Source: UBA11612 sp963662375
Lineage (GTDB): Bacteria > Pseudomonadota > Alphaproteobacteria > Rhodospirillales > Rhodospirillaceae
NCBI GenBank assembly: GCA_963662375.2
Contig: CAXXRP010000015.1
Location: forward strand, 310,001 to 374,000
Direction of reading: 5' to 3'
Length of the DNA: 64,000 nucleotides
Part shown: positions 17,545 through 26,743 of the stretch, piece after piece
Numbering within the stretch: the stretch's first letter is position 1
Layout of the letters: each line of letters opens with the position of its first letter
Notes under the pieces: generated by a model
What the model was told of the DNA's origin: nothing
The model's input: only the letters and a program-made list of their open reading frames with translations
Database searches by the model: none
Program-made: the position numbers and the translations under genes

Positions 17545-18765
17545 ATGAGCACGGAAAAAAGCATTTGGCGTAAGGCCTACGAGTGGCACGAAGAACGCTT
17601 GCCGATCATATCTTTCATTGACCATGTTGTCGGCACCAAGTACCCGGCGCCGAAGAACCTGAACTATTGGTGGAACTTCGGCTCGCTGGCCTTTGTCATG
17701 CTGGCGATCCTGATCGTGACGGGCATTTTCCTGGCGATGAATTACACGCCGCACGCGGATATGGCCTTCGACAGTGCCGAGCGCATTATGCGCGACGTGA
17801 ATTACGGTTGGGTGTTACGGTACATGCACTCCAACGGCGCGAGTTTCTTCTTTATCGTTGTCTATATCCACATTTTTCGCGGCATGTATTACGGCTCGTA
17901 CAAGGCGCCGCGCGAAGTTTTGTGGTGGATGGGCCTTATTATCATGTTCCTTATGATGGCTACCGCCTTCATGGGTTATGTGCTGCCCTGGGGCCAGATG
18001 AGCTTCTGGGGCGCGACGGTGATTACCAATCTGTTCTCGGCCATACCGTTCGTTGGCGATAACGTTGTGGCCTTCTTATGGGGCGGTTTCTCGGTGGATA
18101 ACCCCACCTTGAACAGGTTTTATTCGCTTCACTATCTCTTGCCCTTCGTAATCGTGGGCGTTGTAGTGCTGCATATCTGGGCGTTGCATATTCCGGGGTC
18201 CAACAACCCGCTGGGCATCGAAGCGGCGCCAGCGGATAAAGTCCCGTTCCACCCGTATTACACGTCCAAGGACACCTTCGGTATCGGGGTGCTGTTGCTG
18301 GTTTACTTTGCAGTAGTTTTTTGGGCGCCCAACTCCATGGGCCATCCAGACAACTATACGCCGGCTAATCCGCTCGTTACGCCGCCGCACATTGTGCCTG
18401 AATGGTACTTCCTGCCGTTTTACGCGATTTTGCGGGCGATTCCGGACAAGTTACTCGGTGTGGCTTTCTTTGCCGGTTCGATTCTGATCTTGTTTGTCTT
18501 GCCATGGCTCGATACCTCGCGGGTCCGCTCTGCGACATTTCGTCCTGTGTTCAAGCTCTTTTTCTGGGTCTTTGCGGCCGTCGTTGTGTTGCTAGGTTAC
18601 TGCGGCTCACAGCCCGCAGAAGGCCTGCCGTTGGTCTTAAGCCGGATCGGTACGGCTTTGTACTTCTTGCATTTCATCGTGTTCCTGCCGGTCCTCGGCT
18701 GGCTGGAGACGCCCAAACCCTTACCGACGAGCATTAGCGAACCGGTTATGAAGCCCGCGAAGTAG
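17545..18765 (+). CDS. petB: Cytochrome b subunit of the bc1 complex
   Basis: 406 residues with the expected hydrophobic helices. Haem-binding helices show WVLRYMHSNGASFFFIVVYIHIFRGMYYGSY and FYSLHYLLPFVIVGVVVLHIWALH, and the quinol-site PEWY motif is in HIVPEWYFLPFYAILRAIPDK. As part of bc1 it carries both b haems and both quinone sites. It lies between petA and petC, with 4 nt to the next start, in one operon. No C-terminal fusion to c1 is present, unlike Bradyrhizobium fbcH. Confidence 0.97.
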   Translation: MSTEKSIWRKAYEWHEERLPIISFIDHVVGTKYPAPKNLNYWWNFGSLAFVMLAILIVTGIFLAMNYTPHADMAFDSAERIMRDVNYGWVLRYMHSNGASFFFIVVYIHIFRGMYYGSYKAPREVLWWMGLIIMFLMMATAFMGYVLPWGQMSFWGATVITNLFSAIPFVGDNVVAFLWGGFSVDNPTLNRFYSLHYLLPFVIVGVVVLHIWALHIPGSNNPLGIEAAPADKVPFHPYYTSKDTFGIGVLLLVYFAVVFWAPNSMGHPDNYTPANPLVTPPHIVPEWYFLPFYAILRAIPDKLLGVAFFAGSILILFVLPWLDTSRVRSATFRPVFKLFFWVFAAVVVLLGYCGSQPAEGLPLVLSRIGTALYFLHFIVFLPVLGWLETPKPLPTSISEPVMKPAK

Positions 18766-18769
18766 AGCC

Positions 18770-19531
18770 ATGAAGAAGGCCATTCTGACCGCTGTGGCGG
18801 CAACCCTTCTTGCCCTTCCTCTGACTTCTAACGCGGCGGAAGAGATTCATATACCGGAGGAGGATTGGAGCTTTGGCGGATTATTTGGCACTTTCGATAA
18901 ACAGCAGCTCCAGCGGGGTTTGCAGGTCTATCGCGAAGTGTGTTCCGCGTGCCATGGGCTGAAATACATCGCCTTCCGCAATTTTGAAGCTCTGGGCTAC
19001 AGTGAAGACCAAATCAAGGTGCTGGCCGCCGAATACCAGGTGGAAGACGGTCCCGACGAGTTCGGCGATATGTTTATGCGTCCGGCTAAAGCGTCCGATT
19101 ATCTGCCACCGCCATTCCCTAACGCGGCGATCGCGCGTATGGCCAATGGCGGTGCTTTGCCACCGGACCTATCGCTGATCACAAAGGCGCGCGCAGACGG
19201 TCCCAACTACGTCTATCATCTGTTGTTGGGCTACGAGGACCCGCCAGCGGACGTCGAACTTATGGAAGGTCTGACCTACAACAAGTATTTTCCGGGCAAC
19301 CAGATCGCCATGGGCGTGCAGATCATGGATGATCGCGTGGAATACGCCGATGGGACGCCCGCGACGGAGCAGCAGATCGCCAAGGACGTCACCGCTTTCC
19401 TGCACTGGGCGGCGGAGCCCAATCTGGAAGCGCGCCACAGCATGGGTCTTAAAGTGATGCTGTACACTCTTCTGTTCACGATTCTAGCCTATTTCTTGAA
19501 AGTGCGCGTCTGGTCGCGGCTTGAGAAGTAA
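18770..19531 (+). CDS. petC: Cytochrome c1
   Basis: 253 residues with a cleavable signal peptide (MKKAILTAVAATLLALPLTSNA), the haem c motif CSACH at about residues 61-65, a candidate distal Met in the AMGVQIMDD region, and a C-terminal membrane anchor (LKVMLYTLLFTILAYFLKVRVW). It accepts electrons from the Rieske protein and passes them to soluble cytochrome c. Last gene of petABC, followed by a clear terminator. Confidence 0.96.
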   Translation: MKKAILTAVAATLLALPLTSNAAEEIHIPEEDWSFGGLFGTFDKQQLQRGLQVYREVCSACHGLKYIAFRNFEALGYSEDQIKVLAAEYQVEDGPDEFGDMFMRPAKASDYLPPPFPNAAIARMANGGALPPDLSLITKARADGPNYVYHLLLGYEDPPADVELMEGLTYNKYFPGNQIAMGVQIMDDRVEYADGTPATEQQIAKDVTAFLHWAAEPNLEARHSMGLKVMLYTLLFTILAYFLKVRVWSRLEK

Positions 19532-19550
19532 AAGTCATTACATGAAAAAC

Positions 19551-19588
19551 AAAAAACCGTCGGCCTGAGGGCCGGCGGTTTTTTCTTT
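19551..19588. terminator. Bidirectional intrinsic terminator between petC and ychF
   Basis: A hairpin with arms CCGTCGGCC and GGCCGGCGG (one G-U type pair) around a TGAG loop is flanked by an A-tract on the left and a T-tract on the right, so it should stop transcription from both convergent units. Confidence 0.88.
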
Positions 19589-19604
19589 ATGCGCATTGCC
19601 AGGG

Positions 19605-20705
19605 TTAAACGTTGAATAGGAAGTGCAGCACGTCTCCGTCGTGTACCACGTACTCTTTGCCTTCCTGGCGCATCTCACCTGCGTCCTTCGCGCCCTGCTC
19701 GCCCTTCAGGGTAACGAAATCGTCGTAAGCGATAGTCTCGGCGCGGATAAAACCGCGCTCGAAGTCCGTGTGAATCACGCCGGCCGCCTGTGGCCCCTTA
19801 GTGCCGCGCTTTATCGTCCAGGCTCGTGTTTCCTCGGGGCTGGCAGTAAAATAGGTGATGAGGTCCAAGAGGCCGTAACCGGCGCGAATAACCTGAGCCA
19901 AGCCGTTTTCTTTCAACCCGAGGCTTTCTAGGAATTCTTTTTGTTCCTCCGCGTCCCCTAGTTGTGAGACCTCCGCTTCGATGGCCGCCGAAATGACCAC
20001 TATAGTGGCACTTTCAGCGTTCGCCCGTTTCGCGACCCGGGCCGAGAAAGCGTTGCCCGCCGCCGCGCCCTCTTCGACGTTGCAGGCGTAGAGGACCGGC
20101 TTGCTTGAGAGGAGCTGCAAGCCATCAAAAACCTTGCGTAAGGCGGCGTCCGTAGGGTGAGCCGTGCAGGCAGGCCTGCCGGCCCTCAGAGCCTCCAACA
20201 CCGGCGCCAACACCGTCATGAGTTCTTTGGCATCCTTGTCGCCGGACTTAGCTTTTTTCGCCGTTTGATCAGCACGCCGCTCCAGGCTTTCCAGATCGGC
20301 AATCATCAATTCGGTTTCCACCGTTTCCGCGTCGCGGATCGGATCGATAGATCCTTCCACATGGGTGACGTTGCCGTCTTCGAAACAGCGCAACACGTGA
20401 ACAATGGCATCGACCTCGCGAATGTTGGCGAGAAACTGGTTCCCCAGTCCCTCACCCTTGTTGGCCCCGCGCACAAGGCCGGCGATATCTATAAATTCAA
20501 GCTGTGTCGGGATGGTCTTCGCCGACTTGGCAATTTCGCTGATGATTGTAAGGCGTTCGTCCGGCACGGCCACTCGGCCCATATTGGGCTCGATGGTGCA
20601 GAAAGGAAAATTTGCGGCCTGCGCTGCCGCCGTGGCAGTCAGAGCATTGAACAGAGTGGATTTGCCGACGTTGGGCAAGCCGACGATACCGCAGTTAAAA
20701 CCCAT
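19605..20705 (-). CDS. ychF: Ribosome-binding ATPase YchF (Obg family)
   Basis: 366 residues. It starts MGFNCGIVGLPNVGKSTLFNALT (Walker A GLPNVGKS), has DIAGLVRGANKGEGLGNQFL and the YchF-type G4 region VLYACNVEE, and ends with the TGS domain (ITYFTASPEETRAWTIKRGTKGPQAAGVIHTDFERGFIRAETI). YchF/OLA1 prefers ATP and binds ribosomes. pth lies 2 nt upstream on the same strand, a highly conserved pairing. Confidence 0.97.
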   Translation of the reverse strand: MGFNCGIVGLPNVGKSTLFNALTATAAAQAANFPFCTIEPNMGRVAVPDERLTIISEIAKSAKTIPTQLEFIDIAGLVRGANKGEGLGNQFLANIREVDAIVHVLRCFEDGNVTHVEGSIDPIRDAETVETELMIADLESLERRADQTAKKAKSGDKDAKELMTVLAPVLEALRAGRPACTAHPTDAALRKVFDGLQLLSSKPVLYACNVEEGAAAGNAFSARVAKRANAESATIVVISAAIEAEVSQLGDAEEQKEFLESLGLKENGLAQVIRAGYGLLDLITYFTASPEETRAWTIKRGTKGPQAAGVIHTDFERGFIRAETIAYDDFVTLKGEQGAKDAGEMRQEGKEYVVHDGDVLHFLFNV

Positions 20706-20707
20706 CT

Positions 20708-21340
20708 CTATTCGGACTCCGTTGGTTCGGAGGGTACTTCGCCGTCCGTTGATTTTTGGTTTTTGGGTGTTGGTGGGGCGGTCAACATCGCTACTTTGGT
20801 CATGAATTTGTTGTCATCGCCGGTGACAATAAGGGGGACGGATGCGGCGACCGCGTCCAGGAAGGGGCCAAGCCAGTCCATGTCCGCCTTAGTGAAGTTC
20901 TGCAGCACATGGTTTGACACATCCCCGGCCCCGGCCGGCCGGCCGATGCCTAGCCGCACACGCCAATAATCGGCACCGATATGGGCGTCAATACTCTTGA
21001 TGCCATTGTGCCCGGCGCTCCCCCCGCCGCGCTTTACGCGGACTTTGCCCGGGGTCAGTTCGATCTCGTCGTAAATAACAATCACATCTTCGGGGGCAAT
21101 CTTAAAGAACCGCACAGCTTCGCCAACGCATTGGCCGGACAAATTTATGTATGCGGCCGGCTTAAAGGCCAACGCCTTCTCGCCGTCCACTAATCCTTCA
21201 GCGATCACGCCCTGAAATTGCTTCCGCCAGGCAGAAAAGCCGTAGCGTTTGGTAATGGCGTCAAGCGCCATAAACCCAACGTTATGCCGATTGTTGGCAT
21301 AGGCCGCGCCGGGGTTTCCCAATCCCACCAGAAGCCGCAT
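20708..21340 (-). CDS. pth: Peptidyl-tRNA hydrolase
   Basis: 210 residues. MRLLVGLGNPGAAYANNRHNVGFMALD holds the catalytic His and the substrate-binding Asn; FKPAAYINLSGQCVGEAVRFFKI and YDEIELTPGKVRVKRGGGSAGHNGIKSI complete the family motifs. It recycles peptidyl-tRNA dropped from ribosomes. The acidic-polar tail after residue 190 is variable in the family. It lies between rplY and ychF in a conserved translation-related cluster. Confidence 0.97.
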   Translation of the reverse strand: MRLLVGLGNPGAAYANNRHNVGFMALDAITKRYGFSAWRKQFQGVIAEGLVDGEKALAFKPAAYINLSGQCVGEAVRFFKIAPEDVIVIYDEIELTPGKVRVKRGGGSAGHNGIKSIDAHIGADYWRVRLGIGRPAGAGDVSNHVLQNFTKADMDWLGPFLDAVAASVPLIVTGDDNKFMTKVAMLTAPPTPKNQKSTDGEVPSEPTESE

Positions 21341-21423
21341 GGGCGGGCCCCCTTAAGAGGAAAGCGGTTCGTGTGTGCATCGCGCTAACAGCCCGCCACG
21401 GCCAGCTGTCGGTTGGATGCGGA

Positions 21424-22122
21424 TTATTTCTTCTCGGCCTTTCCGGCGTCCGAAGGTTTGGTTTCGCCATCGGCGGCGGGCGCTGCATCGCCCTCGGCTC
21501 CGGCTTCGCCTTCTTCGGGTGCGGCCGCTACCTCTTCTTCTTCTTCTTCCACGACCATCACCGTCGGTGGCGCGATGGTACAGATGGTGAAGTTACGGGC
21601 AATGGTCAGTTTAACACCTTCAGGCAGCGCAACCGTGCTGATGTGAACGGAATCACCGATTTCAAGCCCGGTCAAATCAATGTCGATATGATCAGGTAGA
21701 TCGTCAGGTTTTCCGCGGACTTCCACGCCGTGGCGCACGATGTTGAGCACGCCGCCGAGTTTGATTCCCGGCGAGGAGGATTCGTTATGGAACCGGACTG
21801 GCACCGGCACACGGACAATTGTGTCCTTATCGATACGGCGAAAGTCCGCGTGAATCGGCTTGTCGGTCACGGGATCCAACTGCACGTCCATGGCCATGGT
21901 GCGTTGCTTCTGGCCGGCGATATCCACCTCGAAGATGTTGGTCTTAAAAGCAGGATCGTGCATTAGGTCACTAAGAATTCTGGGTTCGAGAGAAATCAGC
22001 GTGGCTTCTTCGCGGCCGCCGTAAATCACGCCTGGGACGAGTCCCTGACGGCGTGTTGCACGAGCTGCCCCCTTACCTGCCCGATCGCGCCCCTGCACCT
22101 GCAATGTGCTGGTCTTAGGCAT
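21424..22122 (-). CDS. rplY: 50S ribosomal protein L25/Ctc
   Basis: 232 residues, the long (CTC) form. The L25 domain spans about 1-95 (GAARATRRQGLVPGVIYGG, IHADFRRID) and the beta TL5/CTC C-terminal domain about 96-190. The tail is a low-complexity acidic and Ala/Gly-rich region (EEEEEEVAAAPEEGEAGAEG) ending in Lys, common in alphaproteobacterial L25. It binds 5S rRNA. It leads the rplY-pth-ychF cluster. Confidence 0.95.
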   Translation of the reverse strand: MPKTSTLQVQGRDRAGKGAARATRRQGLVPGVIYGGREEATLISLEPRILSDLMHDPAFKTNIFEVDIAGQKQRTMAMDVQLDPVTDKPIHADFRRIDKDTIVRVPVPVRFHNESSSPGIKLGGVLNIVRHGVEVRGKPDDLPDHIDIDLTGLEIGDSVHISTVALPEGVKLTIARNFTICTIAPPTVMVVEEEEEEVAAAPEEGEAGAEGDAAPAADGETKPSDAGKAEKK

Positions 22123-22329
22123 TCATTTCTCCTTCAGAATCAAATATATAACTCCAAGTCCCCGTCTGGAGCTATTCGGCGCGGCCTCCAGGGGTGCCGC
22201 CGCCGATCCTACCCGAAGGCGGGACCGCGGTCATGTACACGGTTCGCCCCGTCAAGGCAAGGTGGGCAAAGGGTTTTCGGACCTGCGCCGTTAGGCCAAG
22301 ATGCATATCTGTCGCCAGGGATTTGAACG

Positions 22330-23025
22330 TTGCTCCATCCACAATCCGCACTCCATACGGCCCGAACACCCGCCCGTATCGCGTTTTTCGATTTGGACCG
22401 CACCATTACCCAGGCGGGAACCTACACACCCTTTCTCATGCACTGTACGCGGTCCAATCCGGGGCGCTATGGCCGTATTCCAGCAGCGTTAGCTGCCATG
22501 GGTGCCTATGCGGCAAAACGGACCGGCCGGGCAGCCTTGAAGGTTCGTATGATCGATTTGTTCATTGCTGGTGCATCGCGGACGCAGGTTGCCGCATGGA
22601 CAGAAGGTTTCGTCGCTCATTGGCTGCAAGTACAAATCCGGCCGGGGGCCTTGGCTGCGATCGAGCGTCATCGCCAGGCGGGCGACCAGCTCGTATTAGC
22701 CACTGCCAGTTTTGACTTTTATGCACAAGAATTCGCGACGCGGCTCGGCCTAAATCACACCATTGCAACCACCTCGGTGTGGGATGAGGCCGATCGTCTA
22801 TGTGCGGCTATTGGCGGGGAAAATTGTTATGGCGCGGAAAAGATCACTGCAGTTGAAAGCTATCTGGCGAACTTTCCGTCACGGCCCTGGTTTACTTTCT
22901 ACTCTGATCACTCCTCCGACTTAGACCTCTTAAGGACGGCCGACGAGGGGGTCGCTGTCAACCCAGACGCCAAGTTGCGCCGGCTTGCGGTAAAGCACGG
23001 GTTGCAGGTGGTAGATTGGAATTAG
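22330..23025 (+). CDS. HAD-superfamily (SerB-like, subfamily IB) phosphatase
   Basis: 231 residues from a TTG; no ATG is available upstream of the first motif in this frame, so the start is uncertain. HAD motif I is FFDLDRTIT near residue 19-27, motif II LVLATASFDFYAQ, motif III GAEKI, and motif IV FYSDHSSDLDLLRTAD, matching the HAD-IB group that includes SerB-like phosphatases. Substrate unknown. It stands between rplY (divergent) and a hypothetical exported protein (convergent, 17 nt apart). Confidence 0.87.
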   Translation: MLHPQSALHTARTPARIAFFDLDRTITQAGTYTPFLMHCTRSNPGRYGRIPAALAAMGAYAAKRTGRAALKVRMIDLFIAGASRTQVAAWTEGFVAHWLQVQIRPGALAAIERHRQAGDQLVLATASFDFYAQEFATRLGLNHTIATTSVWDEADRLCAAIGGENCYGAEKITAVESYLANFPSRPWFTFYSDHSSDLDLLRTADEGVAVNPDAKLRRLAVKHGLQVVDWN

Positions 23026-23042
23026 CCGAACCGACCTGCCGG

Positions 23043-23813
23043 CTACCTCTCCCTGATTCTCGTTTTCCAGGCCTCCAGGCCCGACTCTAACGCCCCATGA
23101 CCGCGTGAGGTCTGCTTGTCCACGACGAAGTAGGCAATCTTCGGTGCCGCTTGCTTGCTCAGGTTGGCGCACGCGGGCGGTAATTCGTCGGCCATGTTCA
23201 CCGCCACGAGTCCGACACAGTCTTCGCATTTTCCCCAAGCGAAAAGATCCGAAAACTGACGCCTGGCCGCGCGGTTGGGCGGCGCGATGGGATGGTCGAT
23301 GCGCGGCCACTGGTTGCGCGGCGGCAAAACCTCGCGAATGTCACCACCCCCAGCCATGTGATCGCACAGCGTATCGACGAAAGTGTTGATTGCGGAAACT
23401 TCAGACTCGAAGGTTGTAACAGTTAACACCAGTTCCATGCGGAAATAAGACGCAGCTTCGTCGCGGTTCCCCACGCGGCGGTTTCCACCTTGTGAAATGA
23501 CGACATACTCCGCGCCATACTCGCCTGGATAGGAAATAAGACACGGATTGAAAACCATTTCACCGATTTCACCACAGTGAAGGCGCGAGTACTCGGGAAT
23601 GGTCATGTCGGCGGGAACCCGGCCGTCTTCAATGGCGCGAATGGTAGTGTCGGCATAGCCCCGAGGATAAATGCGGCGAAGCGTTTCTAGTTCTGCTGTG
23701 CGCCGGTCAGGGGGAACCTGGTCTGTGTTATCAGCGGCGAGGGAAAGTGCGGTTAGTGACAGGGCACCGCTAAACACCGCCGTCAGGAACAGGGATCTTC
23801 GCTTCAAGATCAT
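23043..23813 (-). CDS. Exported protein of unknown function
   Basis: 256 residues with a signal peptide (MILKRRSLFLTAVFSGALSLTALSLA, cleavage near ADN). The mature part has six cysteines (LHCGEIG, FNPCLIS, TLCDHM, KCEDC, PPACANL), suggesting disulfides in the periplasm. No family recognised. It is monocistronic, between a convergent HAD gene and prs on the same strand, with 99 nt to prs. Confidence 0.75.
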   Translation of the reverse strand: MILKRRSLFLTAVFSGALSLTALSLAADNTDQVPPDRRTAELETLRRIYPRGYADTTIRAIEDGRVPADMTIPEYSRLHCGEIGEMVFNPCLISYPGEYGAEYVVISQGGNRRVGNRDEAASYFRMELVLTVTTFESEVSAINTFVDTLCDHMAGGGDIREVLPPRNQWPRIDHPIAPPNRAARRQFSDLFAWGKCEDCVGLVAVNMADELPPACANLSKQAAPKIAYFVVDKQTSRGHGALESGLEAWKTRIRER

Positions 23814-23912
23814 GACGCCTCCGCGCCTATACGGTTGCCATGTTTTGGCAGCCGCGCTGCCAAGGCTGCCACAGTATAGCGGATTGACTCCCCGGTGTAA
23901 TGGCGGCCGAGC

Positions 23913-24845
23913 CTAATCAAACAGGCTAGAAACGGACGTCTCGTCGTTGATGCGTTTAATAGCTTCGGACATTAGCGGCGCGATGGACAACTGGCGGATA
24001 TTCTCGGCAAGGCGCACCGCTTCGGTGGCCTGTATGCTATCCGTGATTACAAGTTCTTTCAGCGGCGCCGCGCTGACGTGCCCAACCGCGCCGCCCGATA
24101 GGACGCCATGGGTGACGTATGCGGAGACGGATTTTGCGCCCGCGTCCATCAAGGCCGCAGCGGCATTGCAAAGAGTGCCCGCCGAATCGACGATGTCATC
24201 CACTAGGATGCAGGGCCGGCCGTTCACCTCGCCGATGATGTTAATCACCTCTGACACGCCGGCTTTTTCCCGACGTTTGTCGATAATGGCCAAATCCGCA
24301 TGGATGCGTTTGGCGATGGCCCGCGCCCGTACGACACCGCCCACGTCGGGCGAAACAATCACCGGCTCATCACTTTTGAAGTTCTGCTGGATATCGTCGG
24401 TAAAAACGGGTGCCGAAAAAAGATTGTCCAGAGGTATATCGAAGAAGCCTTGTATTTGGCCGGAGTGCAGATCAAGCGTGAGGACGCGGCCGGCTCCGGC
24501 CTGCGTCACCAGATTGGCAACGAGTTTCGCAGTAATTGGCGTACGTCCCCCGGTCTTGCGGTCCTGCCGAGCGTACCCAAAGTAGGGGATCACAGCTGTC
24601 ACCCTGCGTGCCGAGGAGCGCCGCAGGGCGTCGAGCGTGATGAGCAACTCCATCAGGTTATCATTGACGGGATATGACATCGCCTGTACGACAAAGACGT
24701 CCTCACCGCGTACGTTCTCGTGAATTTCGACGAAGATCTCCATGTCGGAGAATCGTTTGATACTGGCATTGGTAAGTTGCATATGCATGAAAGCAACGAT
24801 CGCATCGGCAAGCGGTTTGTTGCTGTTCCCTGCCAGAATCTTCAT
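23913..24845 (-). CDS. prs: Ribose-phosphate pyrophosphokinase
   Basis: 310 residues, typical for class I PRPP synthetase. MKILAGNSNKPLADAIVAFM, FSDMEIFVEIHENVRGEDVFVVQ, YFGYARQDRK, TLDLHSGQIQGFFDIPLDNL, VSPDVGGVVRARAIAKR and CILVDDIVDSAGTLCNAA (the PRPP-binding loop) are all present. It makes PRPP for nucleotide, His and Trp synthesis. Confidence 0.97.
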   Translation of the reverse strand: MKILAGNSNKPLADAIVAFMHMQLTNASIKRFSDMEIFVEIHENVRGEDVFVVQAMSYPVNDNLMELLITLDALRRSSARRVTAVIPYFGYARQDRKTGGRTPITAKLVANLVTQAGAGRVLTLDLHSGQIQGFFDIPLDNLFSAPVFTDDIQQNFKSDEPVIVSPDVGGVVRARAIAKRIHADLAIIDKRREKAGVSEVINIIGEVNGRPCILVDDIVDSAGTLCNAAAALMDAGAKSVSAYVTHGVLSGGAVGHVSAAPLKELVITDSIQATEAVRLAENIRQLSIAPLMSEAIKRINDETSVSSLFD

Positions 24846-25035
24846 GATTTTGTCCGTCGCCCCTGAAGAAGTCTTCCGCCGCCCCGGCGGTTCCCGAGGG
24901 GCATGCAGCCCGGCTCAGGCGCGCGGAAAGTATCAATCTGTTATGAGACTGTAAACCGGCCACGGGTTCTGTTTTCCGTTGGCCCCCTGAATCCACCAGG
25001 AATGCTGCCGCGCGGCAGGCCATGCCGGAGCGCGT

Positions 25036-25956
25036 TCAGGGATTCGCGGACTTGCCGGGACCTGGCGCTGAGGCAAGCAGGTTAAGGAGGTCCGGCGCGG
25101 CGGCGTCGGCAATCGCGAAGGCTGTCTGTCCCCACGAACCGTTCAACGCGCCGACGGGAATGGTGTTGTCAAGGTGCACGGTTCCAAGTTCGGTGCCGTC
25201 CGCTAGAAGTGCGTGCCAAGTGATCTCCACGCGCTGCAAGCGTATGTCATAGGGCGTGCTGACGATTTCGCAATTCAGCACTATGGTCGGGTTTACGTCG
25301 TCGCGGGGCACGCCGTTGAGAGAGAGGCTTTGAAGTACGGCAAGCATAAGAGACTCGCGTCCATCGCCCGGCGCGCCTTCGACTGGACGTACCGATACGG
25401 TGGGAAAATTCACACTTGGCGCCGCGTGGGGAAGGGGCGCCGTTGCCGGCGTCACGTCACCACTCACCATGGTGAGTACGGCTGCCGCCGCTTCTTTGCT
25501 CAGCCGCGCCGCCGTTGATGCGTCCCCGCCTTGCCATACGGACTCAGGAAGCGTGATCCGCTGACGGTAAGTTCCCGACGGCGCGCCTGCGCGCGATGTC
25601 AGGGTCCATACGATGTCTACCGAGAGGTCTGACGACGACCGATCGACCGCGTTTGTTCGCCCCTCGAGCGAAAACCCCAGGCCCGCATTATAGGGTACGG
25701 CTTCAGCTGGAATTTCCAGCGTCCGGAGTTGATCGGCAACGGCGGCACTGAATTCCTCATTGAACGGCGTCGGCACGCCATTGACCGGCAGGACAGCGAT
25801 CCCGACGGCTGTGGGAACATCAAGCAGCGGATCATTGCTTGCGGCCGAAGGTGCGCCGCGGAAAGGCTGGGGCAGAGGGCCACAGCCGGTCAACGAAACG
25901 GCCGAGATCAGCACCGCAGCCATGACCAGGCACTGGCACACCCAATTCGTTTTCAT
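25036..25956 (-). CDS. Lipoprotein of unknown function
   Basis: 306 residues from ATG 25956; a longer frame upstream only shadows pgeF. The N-terminus MKTNWVCQCLVMAAVLISAVSLTGC has a lipobox (LTGC), so it should be lipidated, fittingly four genes after lgt in the same strand. The rest alternates short beta-type stretches (VGIAVLPVNGVPTPFNEEFSAAVADQL, IVWTLTSRAGAPSGTYRQRITLP, VEITWHALLADGTELGTVHLDNTIPVG), reminiscent of proteins that assemble envelope oligomers, but no family is certain. It lies 10 nt after pgeF. Confidence 0.85.
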   Translation of the reverse strand: MKTNWVCQCLVMAAVLISAVSLTGCGPLPQPFRGAPSAASNDPLLDVPTAVGIAVLPVNGVPTPFNEEFSAAVADQLRTLEIPAEAVPYNAGLGFSLEGRTNAVDRSSSDLSVDIVWTLTSRAGAPSGTYRQRITLPESVWQGGDASTAARLSKEAAAAVLTMVSGDVTPATAPLPHAAPSVNFPTVSVRPVEGAPGDGRESLMLAVLQSLSLNGVPRDDVNPTIVLNCEIVSTPYDIRLQRVEITWHALLADGTELGTVHLDNTIPVGALNGSWGQTAFAIADAAAPDLLNLLASAPGPGKSANP

Positions 25957-25966
25957 GCGACTTACT

Positions 25967-26743
25967 TCATTTCTCGGCAAGTCCAATCGCGGACAGCTGA
26001 CGACCGTAATCGGACTCTTGACGCAGGGTCGACCGGCGGTAACTAAAAAATAGATGCTCATCGGCGCAGGTGTCGTGGCCGTCGATCGCCACTCTTCCGA
26101 CCCCGCAATCGCGAAGCCGGTCGCCAGCAAAGGCGGCGAGGTCAAAATGCGCGTGCCCGTTAGGGTTCGCATTCGTGAAATAACGGGCGAAGTCAGCATC
26201 CATTTTTTTGAAACGCTCGGCGAATTCGGGCCCGATCTCGTAAGAAGGCTGGGCGATGCAAGGCCCGATGGCGGCGACGATACGCGTGGGATCAGCGCCG
26301 AGATTGACCATGCTCTCTACGGTATTCTTGAGAACGCCTCCGCATGCACCTTTCCACCCGACATGTGCTGCGCCGATAACGCCGGCTTTGCCGTCGGCAA
26401 GTAGCACGGGCGCGCAATCTGCTGTCAAAACGCCCAGCGCGATGCCGAGCTTGCGGCTCACAAGGGCATCCGCGATCGGCGCGGCACCATGCTCCCAGGG
26501 CTGCTCGACTTCAACAACTACTGACGTGTGCTCTTGGCGGACGGTGACGAGCGCCGCCATGTCTAAACGTGCAGAGCAAACGTTGCGATTTTTCACAACA
26601 TGGGCGGACTCGTCGGCAGAGCTGAAGGCACAATTGTTCGATTCGTACAACCCTATGGATACGCCGCCGCTCCGAGTAAAGAAGGCATGCTTTATGTTCT
26701 GCAGGGACATGAGCGTCGTTGCGCATATCATTGACGTCATCAT
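25967..26743 (-). CDS. pgeF: Laccase-domain protein PgeF (purine nucleoside phosphorylase YfiH family)
   Basis: 258 residues. IKHAFFTRSGGVSIGLYESNN starts the family; the metal ligands are in LTADCAPVLLAD (Cys) and GAAHVGWKGACGGVL (His), with PCIAQPSYEIGPEF after. Family members act as multi-substrate purine nucleoside phosphorylase/adenosine deaminase and edit peptidoglycan precursors. The start codon overlaps the midA stop (ATGA), and midA in turn overlaps lgt the same way. Confidence 0.94.
   Translation of the reverse strand: MMTSMICATTLMSLQNIKHAFFTRSGGVSIGLYESNNCAFSSADESAHVVKNRNVCSARLDMAALVTVRQEHTSVVVEVEQPWEHGAAPIADALVSRKLGIALGVLTADCAPVLLADGKAGVIGAAHVGWKGACGGVLKNTVESMVNLGADPTRIVAAIGPCIAQPSYEIGPEFAERFKKMDADFARYFTNANPNGHAHFDLAAFAGDRLRDCGVGRVAIDGHDTCADEHLFFSYRRSTLRQESDYGRQLSAIGLAEK

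Noticed and set aside
22300..22345. Possible tRNA T-arm (GGATTTGAAC) on the minus strand
   Set aside because: The flanking bases do not form the 5-bp stem, and no acceptor, D or anticodon arm can be built.
25005..25018. Palindrome CTGCCGCGCGGCAG as a terminator or operator
   Set aside because: Short, fully G+C-rich, no T-run; it occurs easily by chance in this composition.
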